From Chryseobacterium panacisoli (GTDB lineage: Bacteria > Bacteroidota > Bacteroidia > Flavobacteriales > Weeksellaceae): a DNA stretch of 64,000 nt. Below are positions 45,365 through 54,900 of the stretch, one piece after another. Where the stretch lies: assembly GCF_008274625.1 (NCBI RefSeq), contig NZ_VTRU01000002.1, positions 434,001 through 498,000 of the forward strand, in the 5' to 3' direction. A program made the position numbers and the translations under genes. The notes beneath the pieces were generated by a model. It was given only the letters and a program-made list of their open reading frames with translations. It was not told the DNA's origin and did not search any database. How positions within the stretch are numbered: the first letter of the stretch is position 1; the number at the start of each line of letters is the position of its first letter.

Positions 45365-47620
45365 ATGAATAAAGTAGTATCCTTTTCTCTGCTGTTGTTG
45401 GGTGGAGTTCTGGCCAATGCGCAGAAAGTAAATGATTCAGTTAAACACAAGAAAATTGAAGAAGTAGAACTGTTTGGTGAAAAAAAGAAACAACCACAAG
45501 GGTTGGATGCAATTACCAGATTGCCATTGAAAACCAGAGATCAGATTCAAAGTATTTCTGTGATTTCCCATAAAGCAATTGAAGAATTAGGAGCACTTAC
45601 AGTCACTGATGTTGCCAAAAATGTTCCGGGAGTAACCTTATTTTCAAGCTATGGCGGAGGAAACGAAAGTATGTCTATCAGAGGGTATCGTGGAGTTCCA
45701 GTATTGAAAAACGGAGTTCAGCTGGATTCGGATTTCCGTACTGCAGGGATGATCACTGATATGCAGGGAGTAGAAAGTATTCAGGTTATCAAAGGATCAG
45801 CTGCTATTGGTCAGGGAATAGGTAATGGTTTGGGATCTGCAGGAGGTGTGATCAATGTTGTAACAAAAAGGCCACAGTTTATTGATCAGACTAATGTAGG
45901 ATTTCGCTACGGAAGCTGGGATTTTTACAGACCTACAGTTGATTTCCAGAGAGTATTGGATTCTCAGGGAAAAGTAGCGGTGAGATTCAATGGAGCTTAT
46001 CAGAATAACAATTCATTCAGAAGCCATGTACAGGGAGAAAGAATTTATGTAAACCCATCCGTCGCTTTCCGTCCGGATGATAAAACATACATCAATGTGG
46101 AAATGGATTATCTTCATGATAAAAGAACACCGGACAGAGGAACAATAAACCTTGCACCGGGAACTGTTGAAGCATTATATCATATGCCAAAAGGAAAATT
46201 TTTAGGATATACATCTGATTATTCAAAAACTGAGGCATTCAACTTTGCGACTACAATCGTACGTAACCTTACGGATAAATTAAAAGTGAGAGCAGCTTTT
46301 GTTAATTCCATAAGCAATACAGATTCTGAGGCTTCATCTGTGTCATTGCCGGCTGGAGAAACCAACTATAATATCAGACAGCGTACCATAGGAAAATCAC
46401 AGGGAGAAGATATTAACAAAGTATTACAGTTAGACTTCATTGGAGAGAAAATAAAGACAGGATTTATTAATCATACATTTCAGGTTGGTTTTGACTGGAG
46501 AGAAACAGAAACATCTTCTACAACCTTTGAAGCATACAAAAATTCAATTGCACCAGAAAATTTAATTACTGCACGTGCCACAAAAATCGGAAATACAACT
46601 TATGCTGCCAATCCACTTGATATTGTTGATGTAGTGAATGGAAGCATTCCCAATCAGCTTCCTGTGAATGTCATCTATAAAAATCTGGGAAGATCAAACG
46701 CGGTATTGACGCCAAGTATCGGAGCAATGGCTCAGGATGTGATGACGATCGGAAAATATGTAAAAGCTCATTTGGGACTTCGTTACAGCAGACTCAATGG
46801 TTCTGCCAATGAATCTGTAGATACATGGAATCCTAATTTTGGATTGATTGTTTCACCACTTCCAAATGTTAATGTATTTGGATCATATACTACAACAACG
46901 TCTTTAAGGTCTTCTAATAATTTCCTTTTAGACGGTGGAAGAGTAGGTCCATCAATGACTAAACAATGGGAAGCTGGAATTAAATCAGATTGGTTTAATG
47001 AACGTTTAAGATTTAACGTAACTGTATTTGACATTAAAACAGATCACCTTTCTTTCACTATTCTTGACGAAAATTATAACCCTGTTGTGATTGACAAACA
47101 AACCATGTACGGTCTTGCGGGAAACCTTAGAAGAAAAGGAGTGGAAGTAGAATTGATCGGACGAATTCTGCCAAACCTACAGGTAATGTCTGGATGGGCA
47201 TATCTTGATGCTCAGTATCAGGACAGCCCAGCGTACATGAACGGATCTGCACCAATGAACGCTCCTAAACATACTGCAAACGGATGGTTAAATTATAAAT
47301 TCAATAAAGGTACTTTATCAGGACTTGATGTAGGAGCAGGAATTTATTACGTAGGAAAAAGACCGGTTGATGAATGGACTCAAAAGACATTTACAGCAGG
47401 TCACCTTAACAGCGTGAAGCCTGGAGACAAACCTTTTGATATGCCGGAATATACAACAGTAGATGCTCAGGCAGGATATACACTGAAAAATGGAATGGGA
47501 ATAAGAGTATTCTTTAATAACATCTTTGATAGTGTAGGATATAGCTCTTATTTCAGAGGAGGGTACATCGATCAGATTCAGCCTAGAAACTTTGCTGTAC
47601 AGGTAAACTATAAATTCTAA
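45365..47620 (+). CDS. TonB-dependent siderophore receptor
   Basis: 751 aa from the ATG at 45365, which gives a clean signal peptide (MNKVVSFSLLLLGGVLANAQ); the frame is open further upstream without reason to use it. The plug covers about 50-180 (QIQSISVISHKAIEELGALTV, SIRGYRGVPVLKNGVQLDS, VIKGSAAIGQGIGNGLGSAGG). The barrel ends RNFAVQVNYKF. It belongs to the ferric-siderophore (FhuE/FpvA-like) group. The genes after it (lipoprotein, PepSY protein, iron-permease-like protein) support an iron role. Confidence 0.9.
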   Translation: MNKVVSFSLLLLGGVLANAQKVNDSVKHKKIEEVELFGEKKKQPQGLDAITRLPLKTRDQIQSISVISHKAIEELGALTVTDVAKNVPGVTLFSSYGGGNESMSIRGYRGVPVLKNGVQLDSDFRTAGMITDMQGVESIQVIKGSAAIGQGIGNGLGSAGGVINVVTKRPQFIDQTNVGFRYGSWDFYRPTVDFQRVLDSQGKVAVRFNGAYQNNNSFRSHVQGERIYVNPSVAFRPDDKTYINVEMDYLHDKRTPDRGTINLAPGTVEALYHMPKGKFLGYTSDYSKTEAFNFATTIVRNLTDKLKVRAAFVNSISNTDSEASSVSLPAGETNYNIRQRTIGKSQGEDINKVLQLDFIGEKIKTGFINHTFQVGFDWRETETSSTTFEAYKNSIAPENLITARATKIGNTTYAANPLDIVDVVNGSIPNQLPVNVIYKNLGRSNAVLTPSIGAMAQDVMTIGKYVKAHLGLRYSRLNGSANESVDTWNPNFGLIVSPLPNVNVFGSYTTTTSLRSSNNFLLDGGRVGPSMTKQWEAGIKSDWFNERLRFNVTVFDIKTDHLSFTILDENYNPVVIDKQTMYGLAGNLRRKGVEVELIGRILPNLQVMSGWAYLDAQYQDSPAYMNGSAPMNAPKHTANGWLNYKFNKGTLSGLDVGAGIYYVGKRPVDEWTQKTFTAGHLNSVKPGDKPFDMPEYTTVDAQAGYTLKNGMGIRVFFNNIFDSVGYSSYFRGGYIDQIQPRNFAVQVNYKF

Positions 47621-47638
47621 TCAACAAAATCATACATT

Positions 47639-48256
47639 ATGAAAAATATCAAAACTATATTCTTAGCATTGGCTCTTGGTGCAGCGGCTGTGTCATGTTC
47701 CGGAGACAAAAAGAAAGGAATAGATTATAACCAGTTTAAAACAGAAGTGAAACTTACTCCTGAACAGGAAAAGAGCTTTAACGAGATTACTGCAAAATAT
47801 CAGCAGCTTCAGGAGCAGAACTTTCAGGCAGCAAAAGCTCAGGGTGGTAATATGGACCGCGTAGCTTTAGGAATAAAAAATGAAGAACTGAGAGCGCAGC
47901 AGTCTATTGAAATGGCTACCGTTTTAGATGGTCCTCAGATGGAAAAGTTCAATAAGTTTGTAGATGAAAATTCCAGAAAAAGACCAAGATATGACAATGT
48001 ATTGTTAGAAAGAATCAAAACGGAAGCACAGCTTTCTGAAGATGAGTTCAAAGTAGTAAATGCTGCTAATGATGCCTTTGAAAAAGCATTCAATGATGCG
48101 CACGATGTATATCATGGGAACAACGATCTGGCTAAAGAATACTGGGAGAAATTTGATGCCCAAAGAAAAGCTGCTATTCAGAAAGCACTAAGTCCTGAGC
48201 ACTATACGAAGTTTGAAACAATCGTAAAAGAAGTTCAGTTCAAAGGAAGAAAATAA
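47639..48256 (+). CDS. Helical lipoprotein of the siderophore receptor operon, unknown
   Basis: 205 aa with lipobox AAVSC. The mature part is predicted fully helical, with three repeats of an LTPEQ/LSEDE/LSPEH type motif spaced about 70 residues apart. This is reminiscent of CpxP/Spy-like LTxxQ chaperones, though similarity is weak. It starts 18 nt after the receptor gene. It may act in the periplasm next to the receptor; this is context only. Confidence 0.65.
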   Translation: MKNIKTIFLALALGAAAVSCSGDKKKGIDYNQFKTEVKLTPEQEKSFNEITAKYQQLQEQNFQAAKAQGGNMDRVALGIKNEELRAQQSIEMATVLDGPQMEKFNKFVDENSRKRPRYDNVLLERIKTEAQLSEDEFKVVNAANDAFEKAFNDAHDVYHGNNDLAKEYWEKFDAQRKAAIQKALSPEHYTKFETIVKEVQFKGRK

Positions 48257-48275
48257 ACGACATTGATACCAGTGA

Positions 48276-48433
48276 GGGCTGGAAGCAGGAAGAAGGAGAT
48301 GGATATGATATTGGGCTAAAAGTTCTTACTACTTTTAAGAAAACGTATTCAATTTGGTGAATGTAGATTAAAGTTTGGTCAGTAATCTTTTAGACTAAAT
48401 AACTTCCATCAAAAGCTTCATGCTTCCTTTCCC
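48276..48433. repeat. Intergenic inverted-repeat element (MITE/REP-like)
   Basis: The left arm (from 48276, GGGCTGGAAGCAGGAAG, then GATGGA) matches the reverse complement of the right arm (about 48400-48433, containing TTCCATC and GCTTCATGCTTCC), with about 95 nt between. It is non-coding and sits after the lipoprotein gene. Confidence 0.4.
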
Positions 48434-48480
48434 GAATTTGTATTAACTTTTTTTAATTTATTCATATCAATTTTAATTTA

Positions 48481-48515
48481 AAACATTAAGACGGTACAAC
48501 TGTCTTAATGTTTTT
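48481..48515 (+). terminator. Terminator immediately before the PepSY gene
   Basis: A perfect 12-bp stem (48481-48492 with 48502-48513), 9-nt loop and T-run end only 11 nt before the next ATG. It probably ends the receptor-lipoprotein transcript, or acts as an attenuator. Confidence 0.75.
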
Positions 48516-48526
48516 GCTGTTAAATA

Positions 48527-49723
48527 ATGAGAGTATTACTTAAAAGCCTTTACAGGAAAAGAAGAAAAAACGAATCGGTTACAAAATACCTGATGTGGAT
48601 CATCCATCTCTGGCTGGGACTTTTATCAAGTACCATTGTTTTTGTTATGTGTCTTACCGGCTGTCTCTATGCATTCAAAAATCAGATTATTGATTTTAGC
48701 AACAGGGATAAAGTATACATAAGCCCGGATTCTGGAAAAGCAATGAACCCTGACCTGATCCGGGCAGAATTATTAAAACATAATAAAGAACTTACTTCTC
48801 TGATGATTCCCGATGATAAAGGGGAAAGCTATGTAATCGGTTACCGTGAAAATAATTTGGATAAAAGTACTTACTATAACCAGTATACAGGAGAAGCTCT
48901 TGGGCAGCCTGATGTTGGTTCCGGCAGATTCTTTGAAATTGTTCTTGATCTTCATAGAAATCTGATGATGGGAAATGCAGGAAGACAGATTGTAGGAGCT
49001 TCAGTTCTTATGTTTTGCATGCTGCTGATTTCAGGATTTATTCTTTGGCTCCCAAAGAAACTGAAGTTTGTGAAACAAGGGCTCACCGTTATGATCAAAG
49101 CAAAATTTCAAAGGGTCAATTATGATCTGCACAATACACTGGGGTTTTATACTTTTCTGATGCTTTTCTTTATTGCCGTTACCGGATTATATGTGACTTA
49201 TCCTTGGGTGAAAAATATGCTTATCATAAGTCTGGGAGGAACGTCAATAGAGAATATTTCAAAAGGAAAAGACAGTGGAGATGATGCGTTCGGAGGACTT
49301 CTGGAAGATATGCTTCAGAAACAGGACGAAAAGAAAAACCTGAAAGACATTACTTCCGCTTCTGTGGATAAGATTTTAAAGCTGGCAGACCACCATCTTC
49401 CTTATACTGCTGTTACAAGTATAGAGCTTCCCAATAAAGAAAATCCGCGGTATGTTGTGATCAAAACCAACAGGCAAAACTTCCTTGGAATGATGTTTCC
49501 GGATGAAGTGACATTTGATAAAACCGGAGTTTTCAAGACAAAAGAACTGTTTTCGGACAAACCTTTGAACAAACAGTTTACATCGTTAGCAAAACCCTTG
49601 CATACAGGAGAGATCATGGGACTGCCCAGTATCATTCTTTACTTTGTTGTTTCTTTTATCGGCTGCTCTCTGCCGGTGACCGGATTTCTGATCTGGTGGC
49701 ACAGATTCCGAAAAATGAAATAA
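48527..49723 (+). CDS. PepSY-associated transmembrane protein
   Basis: 398 aa with four membrane helices (about 22-48, 160-180, 205-228, 362-388) and two extracytoplasmic PepSY-like domains. The sequence IIHLWLGLLSS with conserved His, LDLHRNLMMGNAGRQIVG, and NTLGFYTFLMLFFIAVTG match the family. Such proteins often sit beside siderophore receptors and are proposed to reduce ferric siderophores with heme held by the membrane histidines. Reductase activity here is inference from context. Confidence 0.88.
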   Translation: MRVLLKSLYRKRRKNESVTKYLMWIIHLWLGLLSSTIVFVMCLTGCLYAFKNQIIDFSNRDKVYISPDSGKAMNPDLIRAELLKHNKELTSLMIPDDKGESYVIGYRENNLDKSTYYNQYTGEALGQPDVGSGRFFEIVLDLHRNLMMGNAGRQIVGASVLMFCMLLISGFILWLPKKLKFVKQGLTVMIKAKFQRVNYDLHNTLGFYTFLMLFFIAVTGLYVTYPWVKNMLIISLGGTSIENISKGKDSGDDAFGGLLEDMLQKQDEKKNLKDITSASVDKILKLADHHLPYTAVTSIELPNKENPRYVVIKTNRQNFLGMMFPDEVTFDKTGVFKTKELFSDKPLNKQFTSLAKPLHTGEIMGLPSIILYFVVSFIGCSLPVTGFLIWWHRFRKMK

Positions 49724-49819
49724 GAATAAATTCAGTCTGAAATATTTAGATACCTCAAATTCATCATATTTTTCCGTTTTCAGATTAATTTTTTATACAT
49801 TTATTATTAAAACAACATT

Positions 49820-50320
49820 ATGGGGCATAAGGGAAATTCTTTTTTTGAAAAATTTTCAAACTGGGCTGTAAAATTTACAGGAAGTCCATACGCTTTTATG
49901 GGAGCTTTCCTTATTGTAGTAGTGTGGGCCGTTTCCGGACCTTTTTTTGACTATTCAGAAACCTGGCAGCTGGTCATCAATACGGGAACCACTATTATTA
50001 CCTTTCTGATGGTATTCCTTATTCAGAAAGCCCAGAATAAAGATTCAAAAGCTATACAAATCAAGCTTAATGAAATTATTGCTGCCCACGAAAAAGCAAG
50101 CAATCGAATCGTAGATATTGAAGATCTTACGGAAGCAGAATTGGACCAGCTTCATATCTATTATGAAAAACTGGGTGAGCTTGCTAAAAAAGATGCAGAT
50201 ATTCATACTTCCCATTCCATTGACGCAGCGCAGAGAAATCAGGATTACAAATACGAATTCTTCAAAAGGAAACATGAAGAATGGATGCAGAAAAAAGAAC
50301 AAAAAAAGGAATCAATTTGA
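49820..50320 (+). CDS. Low-affinity iron permease family protein
   Basis: 166 aa. Two membrane helices (about 25-45 and 55-75) with GSPYAFMGAFLIVVVWAVSGPFF and TGTTIITFLMVFLIQKAQNKDSKAIQIKLNEII, the core motif of the Fet4-related family, then a charged helical tail. The length is typical of bacterial members, which are much shorter than yeast Fet4; transport has not been shown for them. Its stop lies inside a bidirectional terminator. Confidence 0.85.
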   Translation: MGHKGNSFFEKFSNWAVKFTGSPYAFMGAFLIVVVWAVSGPFFDYSETWQLVINTGTTIITFLMVFLIQKAQNKDSKAIQIKLNEIIAAHEKASNRIVDIEDLTEAELDQLHIYYEKLGELAKKDADIHTSHSIDAAQRNQDYKYEFFKRKHEEWMQKKEQKKESI

Positions 50321-50329
50321 TTCCTTTTT
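50301..50329. terminator. Bidirectional terminator overlapping a stop codon
   Basis: A 14-bp perfect stem (50301-50314 with 50316-50329) with A- and T-runs at its ends overlaps the last codons of the permease-like gene and lies between two convergent genes. Confidence 0.8.
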
Positions 50330-50345
50330 TATTTAATTAAACTGG

Positions 50346-53072
50346 TTACTTCATAAAATAGCTGAAATAACTACAGCTTCCCATCAGGCTTTTCGTTGTT
50401 TCAGTATCGGAATACTGTGCTTTCAACTGAGCAAAATAGGTTCTGTATTTTTGATTTTTAAGATTGTCCATTTCCTTTTGGCGGGCGTCTTCTTTTTCAG
50501 ACCATTTCGGATCAGAATAATCAAAATCTTTTGGAGCCTTGGCTTCGTACTGATAATATTTACCCTGTTCAGCACTTGCCATCTGGAATAAGATTCTTGC
50601 TTTTTCTTCTTTATTGTTGGAAAGCTTAAGTGCCTTTTGATAATAGCTGATAGATAGATCAAAATTATCAGGTTCAATATAAGAAGTGTCCAGGAAGTTT
50701 TTATAATAATACTTGTAAGGATTCTTTCTGTCAGTATTCCAGAAGTCATATTTACCTCCGTTGCTGTTGTCAATATCCATTACAAACAGTTGACGATAGT
50801 ATCCTAAAATAGAGGTATTATACAATAGGTTTCCGATAAGCTGGTTGGCTTTTGCTGCTTTTTCACCCGTTCCGTTTCCGATCTTTTTAAGCTGAATCAA
50901 TACATCAGCCAGCTCAAGTTTATCCATGCTGGTTGTAATAAAAGGGAAATCGGTATAGCTCTCAGCTTTCATACTTTCCGCATCTGGACTTCCGAAACTT
51001 TCCCAAACATTATGCCCGAATACAAGATTTGATATATTTTTAAATCCATCATATTCAGTAGAAGTGTATTGCTTAGCTGTGATAGTCTGTCCATTCTTTT
51101 CAGTCCATTCATAATTCTGTCTTGGAATACCGGCAAAGCTTTTTGCTTTTTCATAATAAGATTTAGCCTTTTCAAAATCGGCAAGTCTCATGGCTCTGTC
51201 ACCGTAAATAGTACTGAAGAATGCGTCTACATTTCCTACACTATCCATGTTTTTAGCAATAATCTGCTGTTCAAACTGGGTTTTGTTTGGCTTTCTGTAA
51301 AATTCTTCCACACTTTTCACGAGGCTGGAGTTCGGGTTGTACTGAAGATCTGAAAGCTTATTGTTCATCAGGAATGATTTTCCGTCTTCACCCTGAAGAA
51401 AATAACGGTTTGCCATAACATCCTTTAAGAAATCAGCAGTAGATGGCACTTCACCATAATAATCGAAATTATCTGTAGTGGCTGTGTCTTTTTCTACCTT
51501 TTTTTCCACGAAATACTCAGCATATTCTTTCATCAGATGATCTTCATAATCGGCGTCAATCCTTGGCTGGGAAACAATGTCATTCAGAACTTTCATTCGT
51601 TTGATTTCTTCCAGATATTCAGGATTTGTTGTTTTAATATCTTCCAGAATTTCTGTACTTCCTTTATAATCTTTTTTCAGGAATTTAAGATAAGCATCTG
51701 CAATCTGCCAATATTCATCCTTAGACTTTTCTTTTGTTTTATCAGTGAATTTTTGAAGGTCGTCAAGATAGTCCTTCATTTTATCATCATACCCGTAGCC
51801 GGAAGTAGTATAGAATGGAATTCTGTTTGGATTATCCAGCAATTCGTCATCGCTTTGATCCGTTTTCTTTCCGTCAGCAGATTCTTTAGATTTTGAACCT
51901 CCGAACAGGTTTTTAAAGAATCTTACAATTTTTTGCCAGAAAGAAAGCTTCTCCTCCTTTACTTCAGTGGTGGTAGCGGCTTGAGTATCTTTTGTAGCAG
52001 TATTATTATCCGCTTTTCCTCTTTGTACATAAGGATTATTGGCAGCGTCTGAAGTGTAATAATACGTAGGCAGATAACTTCTTTCCAGTTCATTGATGCT
52101 TCTTGCGGCCATTACCTTCAGGATCTCAGAATCAGGATTGATCTCATACATCTTTTCCATGGTAGGAATCGGATTGTTGAAGTCTTCATATCCTAAAAGG
52201 AAATATGCCATATTTTTTTCTTCATTGGTATTGGCTCTTTTCATAATATTGCTGAAAGATGCCGTATCAGAAAGTTTCATAGAAACAAATGCAGATTCCT
52301 TGCGGTCTTTGCTGTTCATGAATACCTGAAAGAAATTCCAGTTGGCATCACTGTTCATTTCCAATCCTCTCTGTGCTCCTGCTAATTGGTCCAGAGACAT
52401 GAAGTAAACTGTTCCTTTTAATTTGATTGGGGCAACATAGGTTTTGAAAGCCTGTACTGCAGAATCATAGTTTCTGGTATAATGATTAAGACGCACCAGC
52501 TGGTATCCGTAACGTTGCTTGATCTCGGGGTTTCTTGCCGCATTGTACAAAGACGTTAAAGCAGCAATGGTTTTATTATAATCAAGAGCTGTAGCATTTT
52601 TCCTGTTGGCATCTCTGTCGTAATAAAATGAATTTTCATTTTCAACATAATTGATGCTCATGTAAGGTTCCAGATACTTAGCTTCAATCAAATAATCAAG
52701 ACCTTCCTTGTATTTTTGGTAAAATCCTGTTCCTAGCTTTTGTAGAAGAGGATTTGTTGGACTTCCGTTCTTTAAGGCATTCAGGTCGTTCATACTCATC
52801 TTATACACCAGATTCTGAGTCTCGGTATAGCTAAGCTGATTGTTAAAGAATTTTTTCCATGTTTCAATATTATCATCAGGAATCAATGCCGGATTGTAAC
52901 CTCCATAAAATCTGCTGGAATAATTATGCAGAAAAGGAAGATAAGCCTTGTCTTTGATGATGGTTTGCGTAAAAAGGTTGAAGTAATCATAATCAGGATC
53001 TGACCATGCGCATGCGTCAGATTTTGTATAGAAAAGTGATACAACCGCAAGTGAAAGAATATACTTTTTCAT
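50346..53072 (-). CDS. Large secreted TPR-like protein, unknown
   Basis: 908 aa with signal peptide 1-20 (ending SDA, then CAWSDPDYDYFNLF, so a lipid-free Cys follows). Most of the sequence is helical hairpins with TPR character (AKSYYEKAKSFAG, SISYYQKALKLSNNKEEKARILFQMASAEQGKYYQYEA). A central insert holds a low-complexity Lys/Asp/Ser stretch after an amphipathic FWQKIVRFFKNLFGG. The family looks Bacteroidota-specific. It is 77 nt downstream of a TIM-barrel-like lipoprotein gene. Function unknown. Confidence 0.75.
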   Translation of the reverse strand: MKKYILSLAVVSLFYTKSDACAWSDPDYDYFNLFTQTIIKDKAYLPFLHNYSSRFYGGYNPALIPDDNIETWKKFFNNQLSYTETQNLVYKMSMNDLNALKNGSPTNPLLQKLGTGFYQKYKEGLDYLIEAKYLEPYMSINYVENENSFYYDRDANRKNATALDYNKTIAALTSLYNAARNPEIKQRYGYQLVRLNHYTRNYDSAVQAFKTYVAPIKLKGTVYFMSLDQLAGAQRGLEMNSDANWNFFQVFMNSKDRKESAFVSMKLSDTASFSNIMKRANTNEEKNMAYFLLGYEDFNNPIPTMEKMYEINPDSEILKVMAARSINELERSYLPTYYYTSDAANNPYVQRGKADNNTATKDTQAATTTEVKEEKLSFWQKIVRFFKNLFGGSKSKESADGKKTDQSDDELLDNPNRIPFYTTSGYGYDDKMKDYLDDLQKFTDKTKEKSKDEYWQIADAYLKFLKKDYKGSTEILEDIKTTNPEYLEEIKRMKVLNDIVSQPRIDADYEDHLMKEYAEYFVEKKVEKDTATTDNFDYYGEVPSTADFLKDVMANRYFLQGEDGKSFLMNNKLSDLQYNPNSSLVKSVEEFYRKPNKTQFEQQIIAKNMDSVGNVDAFFSTIYGDRAMRLADFEKAKSYYEKAKSFAGIPRQNYEWTEKNGQTITAKQYTSTEYDGFKNISNLVFGHNVWESFGSPDAESMKAESYTDFPFITTSMDKLELADVLIQLKKIGNGTGEKAAKANQLIGNLLYNTSILGYYRQLFVMDIDNSNGGKYDFWNTDRKNPYKYYYKNFLDTSYIEPDNFDLSISYYQKALKLSNNKEEKARILFQMASAEQGKYYQYEAKAPKDFDYSDPKWSEKEDARQKEMDNLKNQKYRTYFAQLKAQYSDTETTKSLMGSCSYFSYFMK

Positions 53073-53149
53073 AGGGTTTGTAGTTTTTTTAGTTTCTTAA
53101 TAGTTTATGTTTTGGTCTTGGCAATAGTGTACCTCAATCTCCGGGAGAT

Positions 53150-54127
53150 TTAAAATTTTCGATCTAACACAAATTTACTATCTAATTGATAATAAATAAT
53201 ATTAAAATGTGGGATTTTTTTCTGTAAAAAAGAGATCACCTCTTCAAGCTGTTCTTCTGAGATTTCCTCTACCTTTATTTTGAAGCCTTTGTTTAAATAA
53301 CTTCCAAAATAGAATCCATCTTTCAAAACCTGAATTTCATGATCGGATATTTTTTTGAAATTTGAATTTTCAAGATTTCTTTTGGATAAAGCATTGATCA
53401 GTTTGTGTCTGCCCAAATGATTGGTGACAATTCCCCATGAATAAATAGGAAGTGCTACTTCAATTTTTTTGATAGGGTAGTCTTCCATTTTTGAAAGATA
53501 GCTTTTTAGGATGTTGATATCCAGAATCGAGTTCTTGTCAGAATTTTCCAGTGGTGATGAAGTGGAGTAGCACATCAGATACACTTTTTCAACAGGAGGA
53601 ATTCCGGTCTGCTTTTTATCTTTTACCTGATGAAGACGGAGCGTGCATGTGATTTCCTTTCCGGAGATTTTTTTGAGTTCTTTCAGAAATTTAAAATAAT
53701 CATTTCGTGTCCCGGCTGTCCAGTCGCAGTCAATCTGAATTTCATTGTTGGTTTTCAGATGATACTCTTCCGCTTTCTTTTGAATCAATAGATGGATGCT
53801 TTCCGCAAGAAACCTGATCTCTTCTGCAGAAATGCCCAATAGAGTCTGATTAGTAATGAAAACGGTGGGAACAATCTGTTTATCTGTTTGGAAACTTTTG
53901 TCTTTTGTGATAATGGCTACCGGCTGAAATTTTCCGTTCACTTTATCCACATCAAAAAATCTGGTGTATAAGTAAGGAACAGTTGCTTGATCTACTGTTT
54001 TCCTTTCTTCGTGGTCCAGCTTCAGGTTGGTTTTCCAGTAATAAAATGTGTAAGGATGATTCTCTTTCCTGCCGCATGATGCAACAAGAAAAAGAAGAAA
54101 TACAAATAAAATTTTAAAATGTCTCAT
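53150..54127 (-). CDS. Lipoprotein with TIM-barrel-like (GH18-like) fold, unknown
   Basis: 325 aa with lipobox VASC. The pattern of strands, with IQIDCDWTAGTRNDYFKFLKEL, CTLRLHQVKD, PPVEKVYLMCYS and YPIKKIEVALPIYSWGIV, looks like a TIM barrel related to glycosidase family 18 or spore-peptidoglycan hydrolases. The classic DxxDxDxE is replaced by the D-x-D in IDCDWT, so hydrolysis is uncertain. Probably in an operon with the 908-aa protein. Confidence 0.65.
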   Translation of the reverse strand: MRHFKILFVFLLFLVASCGRKENHPYTFYYWKTNLKLDHEERKTVDQATVPYLYTRFFDVDKVNGKFQPVAIITKDKSFQTDKQIVPTVFITNQTLLGISAEEIRFLAESIHLLIQKKAEEYHLKTNNEIQIDCDWTAGTRNDYFKFLKELKKISGKEITCTLRLHQVKDKKQTGIPPVEKVYLMCYSTSSPLENSDKNSILDINILKSYLSKMEDYPIKKIEVALPIYSWGIVTNHLGRHKLINALSKRNLENSNFKKISDHEIQVLKDGFYFGSYLNKGFKIKVEEISEEQLEEVISFLQKKIPHFNIIYYQLDSKFVLDRKF

Positions 54128-54257
54128 TGATACAAATCACTCTTGAAGCCACAATTCATTGTAGCTGTATGTTTTTTTTCAAAAATAAAGATATTTAAGT
54201 AAAATGTAAACCGTAAAATCCGGTGATTAATTTTATGGGATCACTTTTCACAACAAG

Positions 54258-54280
54258 AAAGCCGCCCTGATGGAGCGACT
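54258..54280 (-). terminator. Weak terminator after the 140-aa protein gene
   Basis: On the minus strand GTCGCTC pairs with GGGCGGC (two G-U pairs), followed by TTTCTTGTT. Confidence 0.45.
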
Positions 54281-54299
54281 CTCTTTATATACTATTTTA

Positions 54300-54722
54300 C
54301 TACTTGTAAAGTTCACTTTCGCATTTACAGGTTTCCTGATCAATGCTCTCACTGGAAGAACAGCATCCATCAAGGTGTAGAATATTTCCCCTTTCATCGG
54401 TAAGGTAAATTTTGTCTTTGTCGAATTTCACCAAAAATGTTTCGTCATATTCTTTGAAGACTACTTTCATTACTTTATTAGGAGCATATTTTCCGGCATT
54501 GATTTCCTCTGTGGTTTCTTTTCCGTCGGCCTGATTCACCTGAATATATCCAAAATGAACGTCACCGTTTGTTTTTATATCCAGATAATAGTGAGGAGTA
54601 CCGGTGCCGCTGTATCCTTTCATGATATCAAAGCTTCTGTGTCCGGTAAAAGGCACCTTTACCTGCTGGGCTAAGGTAAAAATACTGATACACAGGATCA
54701 TTAAACTGAAAATCTTTTTCAT
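54300..54722 (-). CDS. Small secreted protein, unknown
   Basis: 140 aa with signal peptide ending TLAQ. The mature part is beta-rich (HYYLDIKTNGDVHFGYIQV) and ends with a Cys cluster (LDGCCSSSESIDQETCKCESELYK) that could form disulfides or bind metal. No known family. Separate transcription unit. Confidence 0.65.
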   Translation of the reverse strand: MKKIFSLMILCISIFTLAQQVKVPFTGHRSFDIMKGYSGTGTPHYYLDIKTNGDVHFGYIQVNQADGKETTEEINAGKYAPNKVMKVVFKEYDETFLVKFDKDKIYLTDERGNILHLDGCCSSSESIDQETCKCESELYK

Positions 54723-54849
54723 TAATCTTTTTTTTCAAAAGTAAAGATATTTAAGCAAAGTGTTCTCCGTAAAAACCCGGTTATTATCGGGATTTTTACC
54801 GTATTTTAAATTTACTACATCATTCTCCTTTTAGGAAGTACAATGTAGC

Positions 54850-54875
54850 AAAAAACCACCCTAAAAGGAGTGGCT
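54850..54875 (-). terminator. Terminator of the glp operon
   Basis: A short stem (CCACTC with GGGTGG on the minus strand) is followed by six T, 26 nt past the end of the last glp-operon gene. Confidence 0.6.
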
Positions 54876-54900
54876 TATCTATAATTTAGTTTGATTCAGA

